Source: JADLHS01 sp964553795
Lineage (GTDB): Bacteria; Verrucomicrobiota; Verrucomicrobiia; Limisphaerales; JADLHS01
Direction: 5' to 3'
DNA: 64,000 nucleotides
Assembly (NCBI GenBank): GCA_964553795.1
Contig: CAZKMR010000007.1
Coordinates: 1-64,000 of the forward strand
Shown: positions 9,958-18,832 of the stretch, piece by piece
Layout: each line of letters begins with the position of its first letter
How positions within the stretch are numbered: the stretch's first letter is position 1
Made by a program: the position numbers and the translations under genes
Notes under the pieces: model-generated
The model's input: the letters and a program-made list of their open reading frames with translations, nothing else
Told to the model about the DNA's origin: nothing
The model's database searches: none

Positions 9958-12654
9958 GTGTTACGTGACACTGAATCTCCCGCTGCTTCGCCCGACGCCG
10001 TTTGTATTCATGGCGCGCGCGAGCACAATCTGAAAAATCTGTCGCTGCAAATCCCGCGCAATCAATTCGTCGTCATCACCGGCGTCAGCGGTTCGGGCAA
10101 AAGCACACTGGCGTTTGATCTGCTATTCAATGAAGGGCAACGGCGCTTTCTAGATTCAATGAATGTGTACGCCCGGCAATTCGTGGAACAGATGCCGCGA
10201 CCGGACGTGGATTTGATCACGGGCATTCCGCCCACGGTCAGCATCGAGCAACGCACCACCCGCGGCGGCGGCAAAAGCACGGTGGCGACTGTCACGGAGA
10301 TTTACCACTTCATCCGTCTGCTCTTCGCGCGGTTGGGCACGCAATATTGTCCCGACTGTCACCGGCCCGTCGAAACGCAAACTCGCGATGAATTGGCGCA
10401 GCAATTACAACGCGAACTGAAACAACGCGGCGAACTGCGATTACTCGCGCCCGTGGTCAAGCATCGCAAAGGCTTTCATACCGACGTCGCCGAATGGGCA
10501 GCCAAACATGGTTATCGCGAAATCCGGGCGGATGGGAAAATCTACGACTCGCACCAGACCTTTCGACTCGATCGCTTCAAGGAACACGATGTCGAGATTG
10601 TCGTCGGCGTCCTGAAGAAAGCTTCCGCGAACTCGCTTCAAGAGTTGGTGGACCAGACGCTGAAACTCGGACAAGGCACGCTCTACGCCCTCGACCGCAA
10701 ACAGCAAGTCACCGTGCACTCGACCGAACGCGCGTGCCCGAAGTGTGGCAAGTCATTCGCGCCGCTTAACCCCAAGAATTTTTCCTATAACTCCGCGCAG
10801 GGTTGGTGTCCGAACTGTCGCGGCTTCGGCGAACTCTTTTACCTTCCTGATGTCGAGCGCGGCGCGAATGCGGATGCCATCGAAGAAAGCTGGTGGGGTT
10901 GGGCGCAAGAACGCGAGCGCTGTCCCGAGTGTCACGGCGCGCGATTGAATCCGGTTGCACGCGCCGTGCGGTTGCGGCTTCGCGCGGGCCAGGAGGATGC
11001 CCCGACGATTGATGCCTTCTCCGCACTGGACGTGAAAGCGGCGCTCGATTATGTGCGCCAACTGAAATTCACCGGGCGCGCGGCGGAAATCGCCCGCGAC
11101 ATTATTCCGGAGATTCGCGAGCGCCTGCATTTTCTCAACGAAGTCGGTCTCGGTTATCTGCAATTGGGCCGCGCCGTCCCAACGCTTTCGGGCGGTGAGG
11201 CGCAACGCATTCGACTCGCGGCGCAACTGGGCTCGAATCTCAGCGGCGTGCTCTACGTGCTGGACGAACCCACCATTGGTTTGCACGCGCGCGACAACGA
11301 GCAACTGCTCGACGTGTTGCAAAAACTCCGCGCCCGCGGCAATTCGGTCGTCGTGGTGGAACACGATGAAGACACCATGCGCCGCGCCGATCACGTGATT
11401 GATCTCGGGCCGGGCGCGGGCGTGCACGGCGGTGAAGTCGTCGCGAGCGGCACATTGGCCGAACTGGAGCAACATCCCGAATCGGTCACCGGACAATGCT
11501 TGCGCGCTGCGAAGCAGTTTCCGGCGCGAGGAGAACGCCGTCCGGTGACGGCGAACGCGAGTTCGCGAACATCCAAAACGTCCCAGCGCAACGCGACGCC
11601 GAACGCACCAGCGAATTCCTGGCTCACGTTGCGCCATGCCGCCGTAAACAATCTGAAGAAAATCACCGTGGCTTTTCCGCTGGAGCGCTTCGTGGTTGTC
11701 ACCGGCGTGAGCGGTTCTGGCAAGAGCACGCTGATTCGCGAATGTTTGTTGCCCGAAGTTCAGGCGGCGCTGGACAAAAAACCGGCCGGCAAAAGCAAAC
11801 ACCTTTCGGGCTTTGAATCCCTCAAGTCGGTTTACGAGGTGGATCAAGCGCCGATCGGTCGCACGCCTCGGTCCATTCCGGCGACCTACGTCGGCTTCTT
11901 CGATGACATTCGACAATTGTTTGCTCAAGTGCCCGAAGCGCGCATGCGCGGTTATTCCGCGAGCCGTTTCTCCTTCAACAGCGCGCAGGGACGTTGTCCG
12001 GAGTGCGAAGGCGCGGGCCAGATCAAATTGGAAATGAACTTTCTGCCGCCGGCATTCGTCCGCTGCGAAACCTGCAATGGCACGCGCTTCAATCAGGAAA
12101 CTCTCGACATCGAATACGGCGGCAAAAACATCGCGCAAGTGCTCGACCTCTCCGTCGAGGACGCGCTCGCATTTTTCTCCGGCGTGCCGAAGATCAAACG
12201 CGCGCTCGAGGCCCTGCACGACACGGGACTCGATTATCTTAAGCTCGGCCAGCAAAGCCCGACCCTCAGCGGCGGCGAGGCGCAACGCGTCAAACTCGTT
12301 ACGCATCTGCTCACCGGCCTCAAGCCCGCGCCCGAACTGCCCGGGCTCGCAACGCAAACCGCAAAAGCCAAACGCAACCTGTTCATTCTCGAAGAACCCA
12401 CGATTGGCCTGCATATCGCCGACGTGCGCCGGCTGGTCGAAGTGTTGCAACGGCTCGTCGAAGCCGGACATTCCGTCATCGTCATCGAACACAATCTGGA
12501 TTTGATTGCCGAAGCGGATTGGGTCATCGACCTCGGTCCGGAGGGCGGCGCAGCGGGCGGAGAAATTGTTGCCGCCGGCCCGCCCGAACACGTGGCGCGG
12601 CACCGACACTCGCATACCGGACGGTTTCTGCGTAAACTGCTCGCCACATCATGA
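9958..12654 (+). CDS. uvrA: UvrA-family excinuclease ATPase, short insertion domain
   Basis: This 898-residue tandem ABC ATPase belongs to the DNA-repair protein family UvrA. Walker A motifs GVSGSGKST occur near residues 46 and 583. LSGGEAQR signatures occur in both halves. Zinc modules are CPKCGKS...CPNC, CPEC and CPEC...CETC. The UvrB-binding region (about 130-245) is present. Two deviations stand out. The insertion domain between GFGELFYLP and RCPECHG is only about 22 residues, against roughly 100 in E. coli UvrA. The second Walker B reads FILEEPTIGLH, with Glu812 where Asp is usual. The start is GTG 9958. These differences suggest a divergent UvrA or a paralogue, so the symbol is given at family level. 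The stop overlaps the start of the downstream Uma2-like gene. Confidence 0.85.
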   Translation: MLRDTESPAASPDAVCIHGAREHNLKNLSLQIPRNQFVVITGVSGSGKSTLAFDLLFNEGQRRFLDSMNVYARQFVEQMPRPDVDLITGIPPTVSIEQRTTRGGGKSTVATVTEIYHFIRLLFARLGTQYCPDCHRPVETQTRDELAQQLQRELKQRGELRLLAPVVKHRKGFHTDVAEWAAKHGYREIRADGKIYDSHQTFRLDRFKEHDVEIVVGVLKKASANSLQELVDQTLKLGQGTLYALDRKQQVTVHSTERACPKCGKSFAPLNPKNFSYNSAQGWCPNCRGFGELFYLPDVERGANADAIEESWWGWAQERERCPECHGARLNPVARAVRLRLRAGQEDAPTIDAFSALDVKAALDYVRQLKFTGRAAEIARDIIPEIRERLHFLNEVGLGYLQLGRAVPTLSGGEAQRIRLAAQLGSNLSGVLYVLDEPTIGLHARDNEQLLDVLQKLRARGNSVVVVEHDEDTMRRADHVIDLGPGAGVHGGEVVASGTLAELEQHPESVTGQCLRAAKQFPARGERRPVTANASSRTSKTSQRNATPNAPANSWLTLRHAAVNNLKKITVAFPLERFVVVTGVSGSGKSTLIRECLLPEVQAALDKKPAGKSKHLSGFESLKSVYEVDQAPIGRTPRSIPATYVGFFDDIRQLFAQVPEARMRGYSASRFSFNSAQGRCPECEGAGQIKLEMNFLPPAFVRCETCNGTRFNQETLDIEYGGKNIAQVLDLSVEDALAFFSGVPKIKRALEALHDTGLDYLKLGQQSPTLSGGEAQRVKLVTHLLTGLKPAPELPGLATQTAKAKRNLFILEEPTIGLHIADVRRLVEVLQRLVEAGHSVIVIEHNLDLIAEADWVIDLGPEGGAAGGEIVAAGPPEHVARHRHSHTGRFLRKLLATS

Positions 12655-13285
12655 ACGATCCGTACGAAGAAATCGTCGCCGGGGAACGAACGCTGCGGTT
12701 GCCACCCGGCCCGCGGCATGAATTGATTTGTCGGCGGCTGCATCAGGCACTTCATGCCAGCGTGGCCAATTTTCCCGGCGCTCGCCTATTGGAGATTCGC
12801 AGCCCGATCGTGTTTGCAGGCGAAAGCACGTTGCGTCCGGACATTGCGTTGGTCACCGCTGCCAATAACCGGCTTTGGCTCGCCGTCGAGGTGGTCAGTT
12901 CCGAAGATCACAAAACCGATACGGTTTACAAAAAGGAAATCTACGAGGCCGCGCGCGTGCCCCGGCTGTGGATGGTGGACCCGCGCTATAACAACATCGA
13001 GGTTTACAGCTCGACCGCGTACGGCTTGCGGCTCGAGACCATTCTCGCGACCAAGGATGTGCTGGCCGAAAAGTTGTNNNNNNNNNNNNNNNNNNNNNNN
13101 NNNNNNNNNNNNNNNNNNNNNNNNNNNNNNNNNNNNNNNNNNNNNNNNNNNNNNNNNNNNNNNNNNNNNNNNNNNNNGGCTTGCGGCTCGAGACCATTCT
13201 CGCGACCAAGGATGTGCTGGCCGAAAAGTTGTTGCCGGAATTTGAGATTTCGATCACGGAATTATTCGCTGCGGAATCAGAGTGA
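12651..13285 (+). CDS. Uma2/DUF820-family protein, interrupted by an assembly gap
   Basis: ATG 12651 overlaps the uvrA stop (ATGA). The sequence shows the Uma2 restriction-endonuclease-like core: ELICRRLHQALH, LRPDIALVT (the PD motif) and LAVEVVSSED (ExV/S), then VYKKEIYEAARVPRLWMVDP. A run of 100 N breaks the frame. The 55 bases before the run (13023-13077) are identical to the 55 after it (13178-13232), so the gap is probably artificial. If the duplicate and the Ns are removed, the frame continues through EKLLPEFEISITELF to a TGA at 13283-13285, giving 159 residues, a normal Uma2 length. The cellular role of this family is not established. Translating straight through the gap would wrongly give a protein ending at 13340. 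Confidence 0.8.
13078..13177. other. Assembly gap of 100 N with 55-bp identical flanks
   Basis: Exactly 100 Ns. The sequence from 13023 to 13077 is repeated base for base at 13178-13232. This is what is expected when two contig ends that overlap are joined by a scaffolder without merging. Confidence 0.9.
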
Positions 13286-13346
13286 AACAGCAGCGGAGAG
13301 CGGTGTTACTGCGGGAGATTTGATCCCGAGTCACGACTGAATCAAG

Positions 13347-13946
13347 TCACTTCTCTTTGTTCGACCGCAGGAACGGCAACTTGATGGTGGCCGTCAATTT
13401 GGAGAAGAACGATTTCTTCTTCGGTTTATCGGCGACCAACAATTCCACCGGGCCGCTGCACAACTTGCAGTACTTGTGAATTTTGCCGCCCTTGCGGCGC
13501 ATCCGCGTCACGCAGGAGTCGCACAAAATCGAATGACACTCCACGCACCGATGGGTCACCCGGGATTGCGGATGACGCGGACACAACATCACTCCGTCCG
13601 GCAGGACGACCGGCGGCGCGGGAATTTGAATCTCGCGTTCCGGGATCGCAATGTAGGCATCCGTAGCTTCAACGAGAAATTCCACGTCCCCGAGCCGCAA
13701 GGTTTGGCCCACTTGCAAAACCGCCTGATTGACCCGCTCCCCATTAACAAACGTCCCATTGGTGGAATCCAAATCCCGCAATAACACGCCGTCGGCAGTC
13801 AACACCAGTTCGCAGTGCCGTGTGGAGACAGTGGGATGATTGACGGGAAAATGATTCTCGGGATCGCGCCCGAAGCAGTTTACGCCCAGATTCAACTCCA
13901 AGGCTTCCGGCTCCCCCGACCCGTTATGTCTTAATAAACGCGCCAT
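13347..13946 (-). CDS. FHA-domain protein with C-terminal zinc-binding segment
   Basis: The product has 199 residues. The N-terminal FHA domain (about 1-95) shows FGRDPENHFPV, VSTRHCEL, and LRDLDSTNGTFVNGERV, which match the phosphothreonine-binding loops (GR, S-x-x-H, NG). The second part (about 122-165) has a Cys/His array, CPRHPQSRVTHRCVECHSIL then CDSC and HKYCKLC, like a small B-box or double zinc module. The tail is Lys-rich (KPKKKSFFSKL) and may bind membrane or nucleic acid. It has no signal peptide. FHA proteins usually read Ser/Thr kinase signals, but no kinase gene lies nearby. It is convergent with the Uma2 gene and not obviously part of the sulfate operon. Confidence 0.85.
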   Translation of the reverse strand: MARLLRHNGSGEPEALELNLGVNCFGRDPENHFPVNHPTVSTRHCELVLTADGVLLRDLDSTNGTFVNGERVNQAVLQVGQTLRLGDVEFLVEATDAYIAIPEREIQIPAPPVVLPDGVMLCPRHPQSRVTHRCVECHSILCDSCVTRMRRKGGKIHKYCKLCSGPVELLVADKPKKKSFFSKLTATIKLPFLRSNKEK

Positions 13947-14028
13947 TCCCGCAAATCAATTGTGCGCGCCAGTCTTATCAACCGGCCTGCAACTTGTCGA
14001 GGGATTCCTGCAAGCCGCCGGCCGCGCG

Positions 14029-15132
14029 CTAGATATTCTCCCCAATCGTCGGGGGCGGATGAAAATGCGATTCCAACTCCGGCGTCAACCGCGCGTCCTC
14101 GCTGGCCAACACCCGGTAGTTCTTGATTTGGAATGACACTTCCCGGCCGTCCTGCAACCCCAGTTGAGCGTATTCCTCCTTGGTCATGCGCGCCCGAACA
14201 ATCAGGCCGGACGGCAGTTCCAATTCCACTCGCAAGAGAATGCCGAGGAAAAAGGTGTGTCGCAGCACAGCGCGATACGGCAGCAGCGTGAGATCGTTGG
14301 AAACCTGCACTGCATACGGGCGAAACCCGATCCGCAACCGACTGCCCTCGGGGCGACCGTCGGACGGAAACTCCAGTTCGTGCAATCGCGCGACGCCATC
14401 GCGCACCTCGGTATCCAATACGTTCATCACGCCGACAAACCGTGCGACGAATTCATTGGCCGGCTGCTCATACACTTCCCGCGGCGTGCCGATCTGCTCC
14501 AGGTTGCCTTTGGAAAAAATTACGATGCGATTGGAAACCTCCATCGCTTCCTCCTGATCGTGCGTCACGAAAATCGTGGTCACATTCAATTCATGATGCA
14601 ATGTGACCAACCACTCCCGCAGTTCCTGGCGAATCTTGGCGTCCACCGCGCCAAAGGGCTCGTCGAGTAGCAACACGCTTGGCTTCGGCGCCAGCGCCCG
14701 GGCGATGGCCACGCGTTGCCGTTGCCCGCCCGAAAGCTGATGCGGATAACGCTTCTCCAATCCGCTTAACCCGAACAGCGTGATTAACTCCGCGACCCGC
14801 GCGTCAATGTCCGCCTTTTTCCATTTCTTGATTTTCAGTCCGAAGGCAATGTTCCGCGCCACGTTCATGTTCTTGAACAACGCGTAGCTCTGGAACACGA
14901 ACCCGATGTTCCGCTGCTGCACGGGAACATCGTTCATCCGTTGCCCGCGAATAAAAATATCGCCCTCGGTCGGCATTTCGAGGCCGGCAATCATCCGCAA
15001 CACCGTCGTCTTGCCGCCGCCGCTCGGTCCGAGCAAGCCGACGAGTTCACCGTCGCTGACCGAGAAATTGACCCGGTTCACAGCCGTCACTTCGCCGAAC
15101 TGCTTGCTCACATTCCTGATTTCAATACTCAT
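14029..15132 (-). CDS. cysA: Sulfate/thiosulfate ABC transporter ATPase CysA
   Basis: This 367-residue cytoplasmic ATPase energises sulfate uptake. Walker A is GPSGGGKTT, the Q-loop is FVFQSYALF, the signature is LSGGQRQR, Walker B is VLLLDEP and the switch His is in VTHDQEEAMEV. A C-terminal TOBE-like regulatory region follows from about residue 240. The start ATG overlaps the cysW stop by four bases (ATGA), so the two are translationally coupled. It is the last gene of the operon. The neighbouring permeases and the sulfate-binding protein gene make sulfate the likely substrate; thiosulfate is the alternative. Confidence 0.95.
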   Translation of the reverse strand: MSIEIRNVSKQFGEVTAVNRVNFSVSDGELVGLLGPSGGGKTTVLRMIAGLEMPTEGDIFIRGQRMNDVPVQQRNIGFVFQSYALFKNMNVARNIAFGLKIKKWKKADIDARVAELITLFGLSGLEKRYPHQLSGGQRQRVAIARALAPKPSVLLLDEPFGAVDAKIRQELREWLVTLHHELNVTTIFVTHDQEEAMEVSNRIVIFSKGNLEQIGTPREVYEQPANEFVARFVGVMNVLDTEVRDGVARLHELEFPSDGRPEGSRLRIGFRPYAVQVSNDLTLLPYRAVLRHTFFLGILLRVELELPSGLIVRARMTKEEYAQLGLQDGREVSFQIKNYRVLASEDARLTPELESHFHPPPTIGENI

Positions 15133-16064
15133 TCGCTTTTACTTTTCGAAAGAAAGAAGGTGTCGCCCGCTTCGGAAGCCGTCGCCTGTTGGGCAAGCTC
15201 GTACTCGCGATGCTGCCGCCATTCTAAAAAAGTTTTAATGCCTAATGTCACCAACGCGAGTAACGCCAATAAACTTGCAACGGCAAACGCCGCTTCGCCC
15301 TGATACTCGTTGTAAAGTTTCTCCACGCGCAGGGGCATGGTGTCCGTCTCGCCTGTGATGTGACCGCTGACGACTGAGACCGCGCCGAACTCCCCCATGG
15401 CGCGCGCGTTGCAGAGAATGATGCCGTAGATCAAACCCCACTTCACGCTCGGCAACGTCACGTGCCAGAAAGTCTGCCAACCGTTCGCCCCGAGCGTCAG
15501 GGCCGCCTGTTCCTGGTCCGTGCCCGTGGCTTGCATCACTGGAATCAATTCGCGGGCTACAAATGGGAACGTGATGAAAACCGTCGCCAACACAATGCCC
15601 GGAACGGCGAAGATGATGCGAATGTCGTGATCGTTAAGCCACGGCCCGAGGAAACCTTGCAGGCCAAACAACACCACAAACATCAATCCCGCCACAACGG
15701 GCGACACGGCGAACGGCAAATCAATCAACGTAATGAGCAGCGCCTTGCCGCGAAATTCGAACTTGGCAATCGCCCACGCCGCCGCCAGACCGAAGATGAC
15801 ATTCAACGGCACACTGATCGCCGCCACCAACAACGTCAGCCTGATCGCCGCCAACGAATCGGGATGCGTCAGTGATTCGACGTAAACGCTCCAGCCCTTG
15901 GCGAACGCCTGCACGAACACATTGACCAGGGGCAAAAATAGAAAGACCCCGCAGAACCCCATCGCAATAGTGATCAACGTCCACTTCGCCAGCGGCGATT
16001 CCTCCGCGCCACGCTGTGATTTCGCGTAGCCCGCGCCCAATTTTCGTTTTGCATTGCCGGCCAT
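15129..16064 (-). CDS. cysW: Sulfate ABC transporter permease CysW
   Basis: This 311-residue inner membrane permease has about six transmembrane helices and the EAA-type coupling loop around EQAALTLGANGWQTFWHVTLP. The segment AMGEFGAVSVVSGHITGET is characteristic of CysW. It has a longer N-terminal cytoplasmic tail (MAGNAKRKLGAGYAKSQRGA) than many homologues. Its ATG directly follows the cysT stop, and its own stop overlaps the cysA start, so the three transporter genes are tightly coupled. Confidence 0.95.
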   Translation of the reverse strand: MAGNAKRKLGAGYAKSQRGAEESPLAKWTLITIAMGFCGVFLFLPLVNVFVQAFAKGWSVYVESLTHPDSLAAIRLTLLVAAISVPLNVIFGLAAAWAIAKFEFRGKALLITLIDLPFAVSPVVAGLMFVVLFGLQGFLGPWLNDHDIRIIFAVPGIVLATVFITFPFVARELIPVMQATGTDQEQAALTLGANGWQTFWHVTLPSVKWGLIYGIILCNARAMGEFGAVSVVSGHITGETDTMPLRVEKLYNEYQGEAAFAVASLLALLALVTLGIKTFLEWRQHREYELAQQATASEAGDTFFLSKSKSE

Positions 16065-16892
16065 TTATCCTTTCACGAACTTGCTCGCCCATTGTTCCAG
16101 CACGTTGATCACGGCCAGCAACACGAACGAGAAAATCAACAGCACCACCGCCAGCGCAATGGCGCCGGCATAATCGTATTCCTCCAGGCGCATCACGATG
16201 AGCTGCGGGGCGATTTCGGTCTGAAATGGCAGGTTGCCGGAGATGAAGACAATGGAACCGTATTCGCCGATAGCGCGCGCGAAAGCCAATGCAAATCCAG
16301 TGATGATCGGTGGCAATAACGTGGGCGCGATGATCGTTAGAAACGTTCTCAGCCGTCCCGCACCGAGCGTTGCCGCCGCTTCCTCGACTTCGCGTTCGAA
16401 ATTTTCGAGCACGGGCTGGAGCGTGCGCACGACGAAGGGCATGCCGACAAATGTCAACGCAATCATCACCCCGAGCGGTGTGAACGCGCCTTTGATTCCC
16501 AGCGGCACAAGAAATTGGCCCAGCCAGCCATTTGCCGCGAACAGATTCGCCAACGTTAATCCCGCCACCGCCGTCGGCAGCGCGAACGGAAAATCCACCA
16601 TCGCGTCAATGAACCGCCGCCCCGGAAATTCGTACCGCGTCAATACCCATGCGAGCAATGTCCCAAACACGGCATTTGCCAACGCCGCCACCAGTGACGC
16701 GCCAAACGTCAGTTTGTAGGCGGCCAGGGCACGTTCGGTCGTGGCCAGTTGCCAGAATTCACTCCACGAAATGCCCAGCGTCCGCACCACCAATCCGCCA
16801 ATGGGAATAATCACCAGCGCGCTCAAATAACAAAGCGTGAAGCCCATGGTGAGGCCGAATCCGGGGAGTGCGTTGAATTTTTTCTCAGCCAT
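16065..16892 (-). CDS. cysT: Sulfate ABC transporter permease CysT (CysU)
   Basis: This 275-residue inner membrane permease has about six TM helices. The segments FPFALPTAVAGLTLANLF, EEAAATLGAGRLRTFLTII (EAA loop) and AIGEYGSIVFISGN are those of the CysT/CysU family, which pairs with CysW and CysA. It lies 75 bp downstream of the M14-type gene, a wider gap than elsewhere in this operon, so an internal promoter is possible. Confidence 0.95.
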   Translation of the reverse strand: MAEKKFNALPGFGLTMGFTLCYLSALVIIPIGGLVVRTLGISWSEFWQLATTERALAAYKLTFGASLVAALANAVFGTLLAWVLTRYEFPGRRFIDAMVDFPFALPTAVAGLTLANLFAANGWLGQFLVPLGIKGAFTPLGVMIALTFVGMPFVVRTLQPVLENFEREVEEAAATLGAGRLRTFLTIIAPTLLPPIITGFALAFARAIGEYGSIVFISGNLPFQTEIAPQLIVMRLEEYDYAGAIALAVVLLIFSFVLLAVINVLEQWASKFVKG

Positions 16893-16967
16893 GCAGGACG
16901 CGGAAGTCTAGGCAAAAGTTTAGCGACGGCAAAATGTTTCGCAGTGACTCATCGGCTGACGGCAAAA

Positions 16968-17792
16968 TCAGATGTTCTGGGCCACCGCCAACAGTTGCCG
17001 GTATTCGACGAGGATGGTTTGCAATGCAGCGTTGAACGCCTCCACTTGCAAAGGTAGCGGCGCTTTTTGCGGTGTTTCGAAAGTGATCTCGAAAGGCGGC
17101 CGGACTGTGCCGGGCAAGGATTTCAACACGCCTTGATAACAGTCGGTAAGAATGCCGCCGCGCGCGTTAAAACCGTCAATAATCGAACCGCGGTTGCGGG
17201 GCAGAAATTTCTCCGCCGCGCGCAATGCCGGTTCGATCAAATTCTCCGTCAGCACCGCGCCGCTGACGAAAGCATACAGTCCGTCGCTGGTATCGTCAGT
17301 GTGCAAGGTAATGATGCCGTCGAACGCGTGCGTCCAGATTTCACTCTCAAGAAATTGCACTTCCGGTTCGGATGACTCGCGCCAAAATTCCCGATTCAAA
17401 TCCTTCCCCACGCGCGCCGGCCGCGTGTTGTCTTCAAAGCCCGTCGGATTGCACACCGGATAAATGAACAGCGCGTAGCCTTTGGCAATCTCCGGATTGG
17501 TATGCAGCGTCTCGACAAAGCGCATCACCCCCAGCGCGCCTTCCGGTTCATCGCCGTGAATGGTCGCAAAGATCCCGATGCGAATCGTGTCCCCGCCGCT
17601 CTTCGGTCCAAGAAAAACATAGCGCGGCAGCGTGTAGCGTCGGCCGTCGTTGTCGAATTGGCCCAGCGATTTGCTGATGAAGTGCGACGACGCCTCCGCC
17701 AGTTGATCCAGTGGACGCAACAACTGCTTGACGTCGCGACGGTCCCGCGCCAACGGCGGGGCAAAATTCTGAGTTGGCAGTATCAGGTTCAT
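16968..17792 (-). CDS. M14-family zinc deacylase/carboxypeptidase in the sulfate operon
   Basis: The 274-residue protein has the fold signatures of the M14 succinylglutamate desuccinylase/aspartoacylase group. IHGDEPEGA supplies the HxxE zinc ligands, VCNPTGFE and DLNREFW match the substrate-binding loop, and ITLHTDD supplies the third zinc ligand. It has no signal peptide, so a cytoplasmic location is expected. It starts three bases after the stop of the sulfate-binding protein gene and precedes cysT, so it is part of the sulfate operon. The substrate is unknown; an N-acyl amino acid or peptide linked to sulfur metabolism is only a guess from context. Confidence 0.8.
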   Translation of the reverse strand: MNLILPTQNFAPPLARDRRDVKQLLRPLDQLAEASSHFISKSLGQFDNDGRRYTLPRYVFLGPKSGGDTIRIGIFATIHGDEPEGALGVMRFVETLHTNPEIAKGYALFIYPVCNPTGFEDNTRPARVGKDLNREFWRESSEPEVQFLESEIWTHAFDGIITLHTDDTSDGLYAFVSGAVLTENLIEPALRAAEKFLPRNRGSIIDGFNARGGILTDCYQGVLKSLPGTVRPPFEITFETPQKAPLPLQVEAFNAALQTILVEYRQLLAVAQNI

Positions 17793-17795
17793 AAA

Positions 17796-18821
17796 TCAGC
17801 GACGGGAAATTTGATCAAAGAAACCACCTTCAGCGAAATGGGCCGCCTGCACCTTTTTCCAACCGCCAAACATTTCATCAATCGTGAATAGTTCCAATTT
17901 GCCAAATTGGTCGCTGTATTTGGCTAGTGCTGCTTCCGAGCGCGGGCGATAGAAATGTTTTCCGGCGAGTTCCTGTCCCTCGTCCGAGTAGAGATAATCG
18001 AGATAAGCTTTGGCGACCGTTTCCGTCCCCTTCTTCGTCACCACTTTATCCACCAGCGCCACGGTCGGCTCAGCCAGAATGCTGACGGACGGCGTGACAA
18101 TCTCAAATTTGTCCGCGCCGTATTGTTTGAGCGCGAGATAGGCTTCGTTTTCCCAGCCCACCAACACGTCGCCGATTTCGCGTTGGACAAACGTGGTCGT
18201 CGCCCCGCGCGCCCCGGAATCCAACACCGGCGCGTTCCTATAAAATTGGGTGACGAACTCCTTCGCCTTGGCTTCGTCATTCCCGTATTTCTTCAAAGCG
18301 TAACCCCACGCGGATAAATAGGCCCAGCGCGCTGCACCGGAGGTTTTCGGATTGGCGGGAATCACTTTCACTCCCGGTTTCACCAAATCGTCCCAATCCT
18401 TGATGCCCTTGGGATTTCCTTTCCGCACGAGAAAAACAATGGTCGAGGTGTAGGGCGCGCTATTGTGCGGCAGGCGCTTTTGCCAATCCGTCGGCAACGC
18501 CTTTCCCTTCTCGGCAATCGCGTCAATGTCGTAAGCCAAAGCCAACGTTACCACGTCCGCCCGCAATCCATCGATCACACTGCGCGCCTGTTTGCCCGAA
18601 CCGCCGTGCGATTGCTGCACCGTAACGTCGGCTCCGGTTTTGCTCTTCCAATGCTTGGCAAACGCATCATTGAACTCGACGTAAAACTCCCGTGTCGGAT
18701 CATACGAAACGTTCAGCAGCTTGATTTCTTTCGCCAGGGCCGGGGCCGTGAATGCCGCCAGCAGCAACACCAACGGACCCAGACTGCGGATGGTCTTTCT
18801 CGTTTTCATAATTCGATTCAT
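17796..18821 (-). CDS. sbp: Periplasmic sulfate-binding protein (Sbp/CysP)
   Basis: This 341-residue solute-binding protein delivers sulfate to CysTWA. The signal peptide is RSLGPLVLLLAAFTAPALA. Family motifs include LLNVSYDPTREFYVEFN, VQQSHGGSGKQARSVIDGL, ADVVTLALAYDID and GWENEAYLAL. The ATG at 18821 was chosen, with an in-frame ATG at 18809 as alternative; a longer frame to 18959 would run into the porin gene. It follows the porin stop by about 11 bp and lies three bases before the M14 gene, so all are co-transcribed. Thiosulfate binding cannot be excluded from sequence. Confidence 0.93.
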   Translation of the reverse strand: MNRIMKTRKTIRSLGPLVLLLAAFTAPALAKEIKLLNVSYDPTREFYVEFNDAFAKHWKSKTGADVTVQQSHGGSGKQARSVIDGLRADVVTLALAYDIDAIAEKGKALPTDWQKRLPHNSAPYTSTIVFLVRKGNPKGIKDWDDLVKPGVKVIPANPKTSGAARWAYLSAWGYALKKYGNDEAKAKEFVTQFYRNAPVLDSGARGATTTFVQREIGDVLVGWENEAYLALKQYGADKFEIVTPSVSILAEPTVALVDKVVTKKGTETVAKAYLDYLYSDEGQELAGKHFYRPRSEAALAKYSDQFGKLELFTIDEMFGGWKKVQAAHFAEGGFFDQISRR

Positions 18822-18832
18822 GTGGTGATGGA

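Noticed and set aside
10753..12615. 620-residue minus-strand ORF
   Set aside because: It mirrors uvrA in another frame; its composition is His/Arg/Ala-rich with no motif.
12651..13340. Uma2 protein ending at 13340 by reading through the N run
   Set aside because: The flanks of the gap are duplicates; collapsing them gives a normal C-terminus at 13285.
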